From NCBI GenBank assembly GCA_030625775.1, contig DAOUQC010000043.1:1-39803 (forward strand): DNA of 39,803 bases, read 5' to 3'. Positions within the stretch are counted from its first letter, which is position 1, and each line of letters starts with the position of its first letter. This DNA is from Verrucomicrobiota bacterium. Its GTDB lineage: Bacteria; Verrucomicrobiota; Verrucomicrobiia; Verrucomicrobiales; DEV007. Below the pieces are notes generated by a model. The model was not told the origin of the DNA, made no database searches, and saw only the letters and a list, made by a program, of their open reading frames with translations. Made by a program: the position numbers and the translations under genes. Shown piece after piece: positions 31,682 through 39,803 of this stretch.

Positions 31682-33376
31682 TTATTTTTTGTATTCGAGT
31701 AACTCTCCAGGCATCACCGGCGAAATCCTGTCAATATAAGCACCCTCGCCGTAAATAGAGGGTTTCATGGAAGGGCGGGATTTTTCAAACAAAACCTCCG
31801 AGATTTTGCAGTTGATCGTCTCGATTTGCATCGCGCTGCGGGAGTAGTTGTAACGCTCATATTGGGTAAAAATATTCCGTATGACTTTTTTGTCATCCGC
31901 AGAAATTTTTATGACCAATTCGAAGGGGAAACGAAGTGCTTCATTTTTGCCTCTCAGAATGACCTGCGCTCCCTCACTTTGAATCGCATCCACTTTAAAA
32001 GAAAGCGTGTACCACCCAGCCACGACATCCTCTTTTGTGACCAAATCCTTATTGATTAAGTTGACGACCTGAACCCCCGTATCCCCTGTTTCAATCAACC
32101 TATTGCCCCTGCCCGGCAATTCAGCCGCAATTGTCCTGGCTAGAATATCAGCAATGATTTTATAGCCCTCTGGGCTGGGGTGCAGTTTGATTTTTTCCTC
32201 CCACCCCTCAATGGCACGAATTGGTTTTTCATATTCAACCCAAACCACCTTTCCTGAGGGGAAAGCGGTTTTGAATTGAGTTCGCAAAATACGATTTGTT
32301 TCACTGTTGCATTGATCCCTCAGAGGATTTTTTGTGAAACAGGGCAGGATCGATGATAAAAATACCTTTTCCGCTTTTGATTTTTTCAGCAAAGCCTTGA
32401 CGATTTTCATAATATCTTCGGCCGTCTTTTGCGCCCTCACCTGAATTTCACCTTGCTCGCGGACCCCACTATTATTAGTGCCAATCAACAAATTATAATA
32501 GGGGCAGTCCGGAAGACTATCGATGCGCGCCAAAACGCTTCCGGTGCTATCACCTCCTTCGCCAGCATGGCTGTAACCCAACAGCGCACTGTGGTTTCCG
32601 ATAAAAGCCAGATTGGGCAGATGCTCAAGCAAGGACTTGCGCCAGTAGTCCCCTTTCCCCGCCCAGGTAATACTATCACCGACCATGCAAAGTGGGATCT
32701 GCTTGCTCAGTTCGCTTGCCCGATAATCAAACACAGTGAGCCGTTCTCTGCTCTCTCCTTTGAGTTTGTTAAAGCTGTCCGTATCCAGCACCCTGCCCGG
32801 AGTGATTTTTATCCTCCCAGTTTCACCTGCAGCGACTTTGATTTCAAAAACCTGGTGATCTTTCCACGGCCCCCAGATTCTTGAATCTGCTTGAAATTCG
32901 ACTGAGCGATCCCCTTGGATCCACTTAAAAACCCTACCCGAAGTTTCAGCTGGCAGCTCTAGCATTTCTGCATTATTCGCAATGACGGTCGTCACCGCCT
33001 CGCTGAGAATAAAATAATAGACTGCTTTCTTATCCGTCTTGTTGCGATAGGAACAAACAATATCCTTCTCGGTGAATTGATAATTCACCTCCCCGAGTTC
33101 ATTGCTTCCCGACAGGGAAGACTCACCTGACAACTTGATATTCTCCAGAGGCGGCATCCCGCCCCCCGCCAAATAACTGCCGCCTGGCACTTTTTTCTGG
33201 GCCAGAAATTCACGCCCACCAATGGTCAAATTATTCAGATAACCATTTTTTGAAGCAAGCTTGTACCCCTGGGCCTCGACCCACCAAACACCCTCCTCAA
33301 TAGAAATCTTTATGCCAAAAACCGGATAGGGCAGTAAACAGACAAACATTAAAACTAAGTGGAAATATTTTTTCAT
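31682..33376 (-). CDS. Exported SGNH/GDSL hydrolase with flanking beta domains
   Basis: From the ATG at 33376 this is 564 residues; the frame also opens upstream to 33460, but MKKYFHLVLMFVCLLPYPVFG is a signal peptide, so I use 33376. Block I of the SGNH fold is MVGDSITWAG, with the nucleophile Ser235 counted from this start. Block II is the glycine in SHAGEGGDSTG and block III is GTNNSG. Block V is IKLHPSPEGY, where the histidine is present but the aspartate normally three residues before it is Ile. The N-terminal 200 residues and the C-terminal 130 look beta-rich and may bind carbohydrate. Likely role: deacetylation or ester hydrolysis on a polysaccharide. It is divergent from the DUF4838 gene. 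Confidence 0.85.
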   Translation of the reverse strand: MKKYFHLVLMFVCLLPYPVFGIKISIEEGVWWVEAQGYKLASKNGYLNNLTIGGREFLAQKKVPGGSYLAGGGMPPLENIKLSGESSLSGSNELGEVNYQFTEKDIVCSYRNKTDKKAVYYFILSEAVTTVIANNAEMLELPAETSGRVFKWIQGDRSVEFQADSRIWGPWKDHQVFEIKVAAGETGRIKITPGRVLDTDSFNKLKGESRERLTVFDYRASELSKQIPLCMVGDSITWAGKGDYWRKSLLEHLPNLAFIGNHSALLGYSHAGEGGDSTGSVLARIDSLPDCPYYNLLIGTNNSGVREQGEIQVRAQKTAEDIMKIVKALLKKSKAEKVFLSSILPCFTKNPLRDQCNSETNRILRTQFKTAFPSGKVVWVEYEKPIRAIEGWEEKIKLHPSPEGYKIIADILARTIAAELPGRGNRLIETGDTGVQVVNLINKDLVTKEDVVAGWYTLSFKVDAIQSEGAQVILRGKNEALRFPFELVIKISADDKKVIRNIFTQYERYNYSRSAMQIETINCKISEVLFEKSRPSMKPSIYGEGAYIDRISPVMPGELLEYKK

Positions 33377-33463
33377 TTTAAAAATCAGTAACACCTCTCT
33401 CACCCTGCCAGAATAAAAAACAAATGTAGCTTCGACTTTATTGTCAGTAAATATTACCATTGC
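33377..33463. promoter_or_regulatory. Short divergent promoter region of SGNH and DUF4838 genes
   Basis: Only 87 bases separate the two starts, so both promoters must overlap or share control. No clear dyad or -35/-10 pair is visible. The stretch is AT-rich. Confidence 0.35.
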
Positions 33464-35785
33464 ATGCCTCGAAAAATATCATTTATGAGCCCAGCAGCAT
33501 TGACTCTTCTTCGAAGCGGGATACTCACCTTGTTTTGCGCCTGTTTTTCAAGCACAGCTTTCGCGCAGGAAATTGAGCTGGCCCGCGATGGAAAAACGGA
33601 CTACTCGATCATTGTTCACAAAGGAGCCACGCTTTCCGAAAAATATGCAGCGGAAGAGTTGGGGAATTTTCTCAGCCAAATCACCGGCGCATCCTTTCCG
33701 GTCCACCCGGCAACAGAGAAAATCGCAGGGCCGAAGATTATTGTCGGCCCGGGGAATCTGACGACTAGTGTTCTGACAAACAACGAAATCAAAAGCCTCG
33801 GTGACGAGGGATTGGTGATTCGATCTCACGGCAGCGATCTGATTCTGGCAGGAGGCCGGAAAAGAGGAAGCCTTTATGCCGTTTACACTTTTCTTGAAGA
33901 TACCCTCGGCTGTCGTTGGTGGACTTCGACGGTGAACACCATTCCCCATCTTCCAACTCTCAGGATCCCACCTCAATTTATCCGGCAACTGCCCTCTTTT
34001 GAATACCGCGAGGCCTATAGCCGTGACGCATTCGATCCGGATTGGGCAGTTCGAAACAAGACCAATGGAAAAGCTGCTGCTATTGACAAAAAACGTGGAG
34101 GCCATCTGACATACAAAGGTTTTGTCCACACTTTCAACTTGCTCGTTCCCCCGGAAAAACATTTCGATCAACATCCCGAATGGTTTAGTGAGGTCTCCGG
34201 AAAAAGGAAAAAAAACCGAAGCCAACTCTGCCTGACAAATCAATCTCTCAAGGATTTTGTGGTGCAACAAGTCCGTGCCTGGCTCCGGGAATCTCCCGAT
34301 GCAAACATTGTTTCCGTCTCACAAAATGACTGGCTCAATCGCTGCACGTGCACAGATTGCGCGAAGCTCGAAGCCACTGAAGGAGCCCCTTCGGGGCCGA
34401 TGCTCCATTTTGTGAATTATGTTGCCGGGAAGATCGAAAATGAGTTTCCACATGTCGCAATTTCAACTCTGGCTTACCAATACACTCGCAAACCACCGCA
34501 ACAAGTCCGTCCGAGATCCAACGTCATCATTCGTCTCTGCAGCATCGAATGCTCTTTCGCTCATCCGCTCGACAGCGATACAAATACCACTTTCCGGCGG
34601 GATCTGGCCGCTTGGTCAAACGTATGTAAACGGCTCTATGTGTGGGATTACGTCACAAATTACCATCACTATATTCAGCCTCATCCCAATCTCCGTGTAA
34701 TGGGGCCCAACCTGAAGTTTTTCAAATACAAAGGGGTTAAAGGAGTTTTCGAACAGGGAAACCGGCTATCCAAGGGGGGAGAATTTGCGGAACTTAGAGC
34801 CTGGGTTTTAGCCAAACTCTTATGGAATCCCGACCGGGACGCCGAGGCTTTGGTCGATGAGTTTATAAACGGATATTATACCGCCGCCGCACCATCGATT
34901 CGTTCCTACATCAAATTTCTTCATGACGAAGTGGAACAAAAAGATCATTACCTCAGCGTCAAATCGCCCCCGGATGCTTCGTTCCTGTCTTTGGATATTT
35001 TAACAAAGGCCAATGACCTGTTTGATCAAGCCGAGCAAAGTGTTGCCGACCAGCCGGAGGTCTTGAAACGGGTGAAACTGGCTCGTCTTCCTCTGCAGTA
35101 TGTGTGGATCAAACGTTGGGCGAAACTGAAAGAAGAAGCTACAGCAAGCGGCATAACCTGGCCCTTTTTTGGAACACTGGATCAAGCGAGTCATCAGTTT
35201 TTTGAATTTGCAAAAGCGAATCAGGTCAACTACATCGCGGAAGGCAAACCCATGGCTGATTTCGAAAAAGTCACCCTCGGCCTAAAAAGAAAAACCTCAC
35301 CCACCCCAGCCGGATGTGAGAAGCTTCAGCAAAAGGACTACATTAATAATCAGGACGACCTGTTTCAACTGACTCTCAATAAATCTCAGGTAGAATTGAT
35401 CCCGGACAAAACCGCTTCAGACGGAGTGGCCGCTCGAATGCCGGGGACGCATCATAACTGGGCGGTGCAAAAACATTTTCGTTTCACGCCGATCGATCAG
35501 AGCTCTCTGTATCGGGTATTCGTAACAGTCAAATGTGAAACCACCGGCAGCGAGGGAAACGCATTCACCTGTGGCATCTGGAATACAAAAAAGAAAAAGG
35601 GTTACGGGGACAAAACGGTCACAATTGCAGAGATCGAGGATTCCAACTATCACGATTATGAACTCGGAACCTTTCCAATCAGTGCAGATGACTATTTGTG
35701 GATAGCCCCGGCAGAGAATCCAAAAAACAGCAAAGCCGTCTGGGTGGATCGAATCTACCTGATCAAAGCGGAAAAGAGGAATTGA
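33464..35785 (+). CDS. DUF4838-family glycan-active protein
   Basis: This 773-residue exported protein has a signal peptide ending near STAFAQE (residue 35). Residues about 40-165 form an alpha-glucuronidase/GH20-type N-terminal domain (SEKYAAEELGNFLSQITGASFPV, and KRGSLYAVYTFLEDTLGCRWW). Residues about 170-500 are the DUF4838 TIM-barrel-like domain with its hallmark NDW...CTCTDC starting at residue 288 and GPMLHFVNYVA. The last about 150 residues look like a beta-sandwich binding module. DUF4838 proteins are glycan-associated enzymes of uncertain specificity. The position opposite an SGNH hydrolase and near sulfatases supports a polysaccharide role. The ATG at 33464 is followed by another at 33485, either of which could be used. 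Confidence 0.87.
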   Translation: MPRKISFMSPAALTLLRSGILTLFCACFSSTAFAQEIELARDGKTDYSIIVHKGATLSEKYAAEELGNFLSQITGASFPVHPATEKIAGPKIIVGPGNLTTSVLTNNEIKSLGDEGLVIRSHGSDLILAGGRKRGSLYAVYTFLEDTLGCRWWTSTVNTIPHLPTLRIPPQFIRQLPSFEYREAYSRDAFDPDWAVRNKTNGKAAAIDKKRGGHLTYKGFVHTFNLLVPPEKHFDQHPEWFSEVSGKRKKNRSQLCLTNQSLKDFVVQQVRAWLRESPDANIVSVSQNDWLNRCTCTDCAKLEATEGAPSGPMLHFVNYVAGKIENEFPHVAISTLAYQYTRKPPQQVRPRSNVIIRLCSIECSFAHPLDSDTNTTFRRDLAAWSNVCKRLYVWDYVTNYHHYIQPHPNLRVMGPNLKFFKYKGVKGVFEQGNRLSKGGEFAELRAWVLAKLLWNPDRDAEALVDEFINGYYTAAAPSIRSYIKFLHDEVEQKDHYLSVKSPPDASFLSLDILTKANDLFDQAEQSVADQPEVLKRVKLARLPLQYVWIKRWAKLKEEATASGITWPFFGTLDQASHQFFEFAKANQVNYIAEGKPMADFEKVTLGLKRKTSPTPAGCEKLQQKDYINNQDDLFQLTLNKSQVELIPDKTASDGVAARMPGTHHNWAVQKHFRFTPIDQSSLYRVFVTVKCETTGSEGNAFTCGIWNTKKKKGYGDKTVTIAEIEDSNYHDYELGTFPISADDYLWIAPAENPKNSKAVWVDRIYLIKAEKRN

Positions 35786-35971
35786 AACATTTTAAACCAC
35801 CCATTCACGGTGTTCGTGCGGTCGACTATTGTCGAAGGCGGCTGTCCACAAACAGCTAGACAGAATCAATTAGCGTTGGATTCCCCTTTCCTCTTTCATA
35901 TTCACCCTTCTTCAAAAGGATCAAAGTAACGCTATGTGATCAATCAAATGTTATGATACTTTTGGCAAAGT

Positions 35972-36529
35972 ATGAAATCTAAATGCAAAGCCAGAATCAA
36001 AACTCTCGAGCAGGCTTATGATTTCATTATCGAGGAAAAAATCTGCCTCATCTTCGGCTCCAAAAAATCTGATCTCCCGAGTCTATGGGATGTGGTGGAT
36101 CTGCCGGACCGGCAGTCAGGACAAAAAGGTTGGGGGCAAAAGGTAGTAGCCATCTGGGCGTGGAAAAATGAATTACCCGCACAATTTCCCAATGAGATTT
36201 TTTACGGCAAATTGCCTGGCGGTTTAGCGGCACTCATGCACTTGCCTTATTTATTTGAGACCCACTACCCCGCTCACCATTATCCCGTTCAGACCTGCAA
36301 AGCTCTCGCCCAACAACTGTTTCAACTGATCCGGGCTGAATCTCAAACCACTGCCGAGCTGCGACGAGCAGTTTCGCCTTCGAGCAAAATCAGCAAATCC
36401 CGCATTGATACCGCCCTGGTTGAGTTACAAGTGAGCTTGAATATCGTGAGATCAAACGCCCCGGAGATAAAAAATGACACCTGGCTGCCCTTCTTCGAAC
36501 AATACCATCTACCAGAAAACAGCGAATGA
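35972..36529 (+). CDS. Uncharacterised protein with SLWDVVDLP and C-terminal winged-helix-like region
   Basis: This 185-residue protein has no signal peptide or membrane segment, so it is cytoplasmic. Conserved-looking phrases are CLIFGSKKSDLPSLWDVVDLP, GWGQKVVAIWAWKNELPAQFP and EIFYGKLPGGLAALM. The last 70 residues (LFQLIRAESQTTAELRRAV...SKSRIDTALVELQ) have the look of a winged helix. I have a weak memory of similar proteins being called AlkZ-related, but this is not certain. A TATGAT at 35952-35957 might be a -10 element but has no good -35. The gene stands alone and is convergent with the methyltransferase operon. Confidence 0.75.
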   Translation: MKSKCKARIKTLEQAYDFIIEEKICLIFGSKKSDLPSLWDVVDLPDRQSGQKGWGQKVVAIWAWKNELPAQFPNEIFYGKLPGGLAALMHLPYLFETHYPAHHYPVQTCKALAQQLFQLIRAESQTTAELRRAVSPSSKISKSRIDTALVELQVSLNIVRSNAPEIKNDTWLPFFEQYHLPENSE

Positions 36530-36642
36530 ACCGCACTGATTGATTAGTTGTTGTGGTGGTGTTGCTGCTGTCACGCCAAATTCATGATAGGCAATTCCCA
36601 CAATTATATTTCAGGAGAAATTACAGCTTGGAATGCCGGGCT

Positions 36643-37728
36643 CTAATTATCCGTTTTCCCAGCTTTGAACTCTTCCCTTAAAATAGCTGCCGCAGCCGCT
36701 TCATTACACAATTTTTCGTAGGCTTCATCCACAGGGACAACTGCTCCTGAACCGGGTGCAAACCCGCAATCGGGATTCAGAGTGATTCGAGCAGGATCGA
36801 TTACCTTCGCAGCCAAACGAACACGTTCAGCAATCGTTTCAGGAGAATCGATGCAACCTGGAGTCACATCCACACAGCCCAATCCGATCTCCAAATCCTC
36901 GCGTAAATTCTTAAGCACCTCAAAATCGCCTGCACCAGGTGTGGTGAATTCCATCGTCAGATGATTCACTTTCAAACGGTTCAACTGTTTGAGAATCTGA
37001 TCAAAACCACCCTTGAAGCCAACATCACCACGAGCGCGGCCACCGGCACGACGGCAGAGATGTTCGGCAAATTTTGCGTCCCCTGTTCCTTCGATAATAT
37101 CGTTCACGACTTCAACGGCGAAGTCAGCGGCCTTGTCGGGATTGTCATAACCCGCACGCACTTCTGAATCGACAAAGAGGCAAAGATGCGGGTCATCAAT
37201 CTGGATGATGTCAGCACCCGCTTCAATCAAGAGCTCGACTTCGCGACGAAGGATAGGCACACAATCACGGACAAAATCGTCGCGATTCGGGTAGGCCAGT
37301 GCCGATTTTTCCGGATCCCACATCCGCTCGCCCAGCAGAGCGGGCGAAGGCAGAGTCGCCTTGATTTTTTTAGTCGTGATCGATTGCACAAACTGAATTT
37401 CACGGGCGATAAATCCCGGGGTTTTCGGTGACAGCTTATCAACAACCACAGTCATCGGGCGTCCATCAGCAGGATTAACGCTCAGCTCAAAGCCATGGGC
37501 GAGTTCGGCGATGACTCCAATGTAGGATTTGCGTCGCCATTCACCGTCGGTGATCACGTCGACTCCGGCTTGTTCCTGAAGGGCAACCACATAGCGGATC
37601 GCGGCGTCCATGCGTCTCTGTGCATCTTCTGCAGAAATTTTAATATCGCCAAAAATCAGGTCCTTGACGAATTCAGGTCTTGGCATCGAGCCAACAACGG
37701 AGGTGGGGAATAAATCTGACGAGCTCAT
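36643..37728 (-). CDS. MetE C-terminal-like (cobalamin-independent) methyltransferase homologue
   Basis: This 361-residue cytoplasmic protein is a single TIM barrel of the UROD/MetE superfamily. The zinc site is visible: H223 and C225 in AEHLCRR, E260 in TMEFTTP and C321 in LNPDCGF. ADIIQIDDP at 172-180 and VVGSMPRP at the N-terminus are typical. Family members transfer a methyl group to homocysteine (MetE, archaeal MetE-like) or to other thiols. It lacks the N-terminal half of full MetE, so it cannot be assumed to use folate. Its start ATG shares one base with the stop of the cytidylyltransferase gene (TAATG), so it is translationally coupled to it. This is an odd pairing, and the substrate is open. 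Confidence 0.88.
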   Translation of the reverse strand: MSSSDLFPTSVVGSMPRPEFVKDLIFGDIKISAEDAQRRMDAAIRYVVALQEQAGVDVITDGEWRRKSYIGVIAELAHGFELSVNPADGRPMTVVVDKLSPKTPGFIAREIQFVQSITTKKIKATLPSPALLGERMWDPEKSALAYPNRDDFVRDCVPILRREVELLIEAGADIIQIDDPHLCLFVDSEVRAGYDNPDKAADFAVEVVNDIIEGTGDAKFAEHLCRRAGGRARGDVGFKGGFDQILKQLNRLKVNHLTMEFTTPGAGDFEVLKNLREDLEIGLGCVDVTPGCIDSPETIAERVRLAAKVIDPARITLNPDCGFAPGSGAVVPVDEAYEKLCNEAAAAAILREEFKAGKTDN

Positions 37729-38483
37729 TATTTGTGGTTCCAGTTTGTTTGGGCGTATTCGAAATCCTGCTGGGTATCGATCTCAATATATTCGTTCGAG
37801 GTGTCGGCATGGCGCATCTCGACCTTATGTTCGATCATTTCCTGCAAAAGGTGAATGAAATACGACTTCTCGAAAACAGCCGCTTCACGGAATTTTTTTC
37901 CTGCAAACTCAGTGCGACAGCGGGCATAATGTTTTTTCAGAAACTCTGCACCGGCTAGGGAAAATTTTGCAACACCAGTGTATTCACCCCAGGCATCATC
38001 GTTTTCAATCTCGCGGTGAATCCGGGTGATGACTCCCTTGTCCGTTGTCACTTTCTCAGCGTCATCAGCCGGATGCTCGGTACGGTCTGCGTAGCGTGCG
38101 GCCCAACCGGTATCGACCGACAAGGTGATATCGTGTTCACTTTCCAATAAACCGGCGATGAGATTGGCAGAATAAAGCGTGTCTGAATAACAACAGATGA
38201 AAGGCTCGTCCATCAAGTCCTCTGCATACATCAGTGAAGCCAGGATGTTATTATTCGGCCAGTCATCATTATGGCGAAAAGTGAAGTTCGGATGTTGCTC
38301 GCGAACCGTATCGATCAGGTAACCTCCGATGAAACAAATATCGTCGATCCCGTTTTCAGCAAAGGCTTCGATGTTCCAGTCCAAGATTCGTTTGTCCTGA
38401 ACTCTGGCAAAGCACTTGGGTTCGTTTTCTGTGGTTGGCATCAGACGACTGCCGCGTCCCGCTCCGATAAAAATGACTCTCAT
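37728..38483 (-). CDS. LicC/PntC-like nucleotidyltransferase (sugar- or phosphocholine/phosphonate-type)
   Basis: This 251-residue cytoplasmic enzyme uses a nucleoside triphosphate, likely CTP, to activate a phosphate or phosphonate head group. GAGRGSR at residues 7-13 binds the nucleotide, K23 follows in EPKCF, and D101 in CYSDTLYSA is the likely metal ligand. DWPNNNILASLMYAED (74-89) and GEYTGVAKFS (166-175) recall phosphocholine cytidylyltransferase LicC and the aminoethylphosphonate enzyme PntC. EIDTQQDFEYA (234-244) is the end of the fold. Sugar-1-phosphate activation (GT-A type) is an alternative. It lies 4 bases after the OPA transporter gene and overlaps the MetE-like gene. Confidence 0.82.
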   Translation of the reverse strand: MRVIFIGAGRGSRLMPTTENEPKCFARVQDKRILDWNIEAFAENGIDDICFIGGYLIDTVREQHPNFTFRHNDDWPNNNILASLMYAEDLMDEPFICCYSDTLYSANLIAGLLESEHDITLSVDTGWAARYADRTEHPADDAEKVTTDKGVITRIHREIENDDAWGEYTGVAKFSLAGAEFLKKHYARCRTEFAGKKFREAAVFEKSYFIHLLQEMIEHKVEMRHADTSNEYIEIDTQQDFEYAQTNWNHK

Positions 38484-38487
38484 AAAA

Positions 38488-39774
38488 TTAGGTTATTTCT
38501 GACTTTCGCTCGCCGCTGCGTTTGTTCCACAGGAAAGCACTGATTACCGCAGCTGCAAATGCACATCCCGCCCAGAACTTGAGTCCGGTTTCCCAACCGT
38601 AAGCGTCCACAACGTGACCCGTTACGTAGTCCCCGGAAAAAGCGCCCATATAACCCACAAAATTGACAAATCCGACCGCTGCCGCAGCTGCTCCCCCGCG
38701 AGCAAGATCCATCGGAGCCGTGCCGACAAGTAAAACCTGGGGTCCGTAGATGCAGAAGCCGATCAAAACCAATAACACCATCGGCATTATCGAGCTGCCT
38801 CCCGCTGTGACCACTTTACTGTAGATCAGGGTAAGAACACCCAGCGCGGTCAGCAATACGGCAATGGCAGGGGCTGCCCGCCCTCCGAACCAGCGATCCG
38901 TAACCCAACCTGACAGTAAGGCGCCTGCGATTCCCCCCAGGGGTAATACCGCATATTTCAGAGCTGATTTGGCAATTTCTCCTCCCTGGGTTTCGATCAA
39001 ATGCGCAAGTCCCCAGTCGAGGAAGCCATAGCGGCAGGCATTGAGCAGACCCAAGGACACAGCGAGAAACCACAACCAGGGATTACTCAAGGTCAGTAGG
39101 ATATTTTTTCCAATACTGCCTGTTTTTTTGATTTTCGGAGAGGTTCCCTGCTCCGTGTCCAATGCACTGGTTTGCGGAGGTGACTCCTTCATGAAGATCA
39201 GCATGTGCATACAGCTGATGGCAAATAGAACTGCCGGAGCGTAAAATGCACCACGCCAACCAAAAAACTGCACCGAAAACCCGGCAAGAACAAAAGTGAA
39301 TGCAGCCGTCGCCTGATAGCCCGTGCCGATGATTCCCACCGCACGGCCACGTTTCTCAACCGGGAACCAGTTCGCGGCCACCCGCATACAGGGTGTCCAA
39401 CCAAGCGCCTGGAAGTACCCGTTGCAGGCCCATATGAAGATCAAAAAATACAGTGCTGTTCCAAAACCGAATAAGACGTTCAGCAGAGCTGACATCAACA
39501 TACCAACAGTCAACAACTTGCGCGCCGAAAATTTTTCCGCAAGCTGACCGTTGATCAATTGCCCAAAACCATAGGCCAATTTTAATCCGCCAAGGATCAG
39601 TCCGATTTGTGCTTTGCTGAATCCAAACTCAGCTTCGATGCCCGGAATCGCTGCTGAAATATTCGTGCGACAAAAATAAAATGAACCATAAGTGATCCAC
39701 AAAACCCACATCACTCCAAACTCAGCTCGGTGGAAAGGCTCTTTGAAATAGGTGCTACTTTTGGGGGAAGACAT
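38488..39774 (-). CDS. OPA-type MFS transporter (organophosphate/phosphonate candidate)
   Basis: From the ATG at 39774 this is 428 residues with 12 helices; the frame also opens at a TTG at 39792, close to the window edge. The helix-1 region WITYGSFYFCRTNISAAIPGI and LGWTPCMRVAANWFPVEKRGRAVGI resemble the GlpT/UhpT organophosphate:phosphate antiporter group. In this group helix 1 carries an Arg that contacts the substrate phosphate; the Arg here (FCRTN) fits. The substrate is unknown; glycerol-3-phosphate, sugar phosphates and phosphonates are all possible. It is the first visible gene of the operon with the cytidylyltransferase and MetE-like genes. The promoter is beyond or at the right edge. 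Confidence 0.87.
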   Translation of the reverse strand: MSSPKSSTYFKEPFHRAEFGVMWVLWITYGSFYFCRTNISAAIPGIEAEFGFSKAQIGLILGGLKLAYGFGQLINGQLAEKFSARKLLTVGMLMSALLNVLFGFGTALYFLIFIWACNGYFQALGWTPCMRVAANWFPVEKRGRAVGIIGTGYQATAAFTFVLAGFSVQFFGWRGAFYAPAVLFAISCMHMLIFMKESPPQTSALDTEQGTSPKIKKTGSIGKNILLTLSNPWLWFLAVSLGLLNACRYGFLDWGLAHLIETQGGEIAKSALKYAVLPLGGIAGALLSGWVTDRWFGGRAAPAIAVLLTALGVLTLIYSKVVTAGGSSIMPMVLLVLIGFCIYGPQVLLVGTAPMDLARGGAAAAAVGFVNFVGYMGAFSGDYVTGHVVDAYGWETGLKFWAGCAFAAAVISAFLWNKRSGERKSEIT

Positions 39775-39803
39775 CAATGAGAGGCCATCCAATCAGAACT
39801 TGG

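Noticed and set aside
33548-34270. A 240-codon minus-strand frame inside the DUF4838 gene
   Set aside because: It is the shadow of a well-supported gene and has no domain or signal of its own.
1-39803. CRISPR arrays, tRNA, rRNA, insertion sequences or prophage genes
   Set aside because: No regularly spaced repeats, tRNA-like folds, rRNA segments, transposase or integrase frames were seen.

Overview
The window looks like a chromosomal segment of a marine or otherwise polysaccharide-degrading member of the PVC group, most likely Verrucomicrobiota (Opitutales/Puniceicoccales-like). Planctomycetota or Lentisphaerota cannot be excluded. The indications are four formylglycine-type sulfatases, a DUF4838 glycan enzyme, a xanthan-lyase-type FAD oxidoreductase, a sodium/solute symporter with a tiny coupled membrane partner, PQQ-like beta-propeller proteins, and many genes without a clear Shine-Dalgarno sequence. 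This placement is inference from gene content; no rRNA, tRNA or marker gene is present.

Layout. Positions 1-6650 carry an OppF-type ABC ATPase, two orphan secreted proteins, an APC amino-acid permease, an SSS symporter with a previously uncalled 56-residue partner, and an M28 aminopeptidase. 6725-8272 is a sulfatase. 8319-19380 is the most unusual part: a six-gene minus-strand redox operon, divergent from a two-gene plus-strand unit. It encodes two PQQ-like propeller proteins anchored in the membrane, a four-cluster ferredoxin, a NosR-like polyferredoxin, a fused NuoE-NuoF protein and a [2Fe-2S]/FAD/[4Fe-4S] flavoprotein. The plus unit encodes a Cys-rich Tat-like NHL protein and a small Cys-rich Tat-like protein. 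19408-25499 holds an LplT-like MFS transporter, an FAD oxidoreductase, a class C beta-lactamase-like hydrolase and a TPR-PpiC fusion. 25527-35785 is a sulfated-glycan region: three sulfatases, an SGNH hydrolase, a DUF4838 protein, and an AmtB ammonium channel in the middle. 35972-39774 has an unknown 185-residue protein and a tight three-gene operon (OPA-type MFS, LicC/PntC-like cytidylyltransferase, MetE-like methyltransferase).

How the genes may work together. The redox operon reads as a membrane electron-transfer module. NADH would be oxidised by the FMN site of the NuoEF fusion, electrons would pass to the FAD/Fe-S subunit and the ferredoxins, and the NosR-like membrane protein would carry them to the membrane or periplasm, where the anchored beta-propellers sit. 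No hydrogenase, Nuo membrane arm, Rnf or Nqr subunit is present, so the electron acceptor is unknown; this is my main candidate for an undescribed system. The sulfatases, SGNH hydrolase, DUF4838 protein and FAD oxidoreductase probably belong to scavenging of sulfated polysaccharide. The last operon suggests import of an organophosphate or phosphonate, CTP-dependent activation, and methyl transfer, with unknown substrate.
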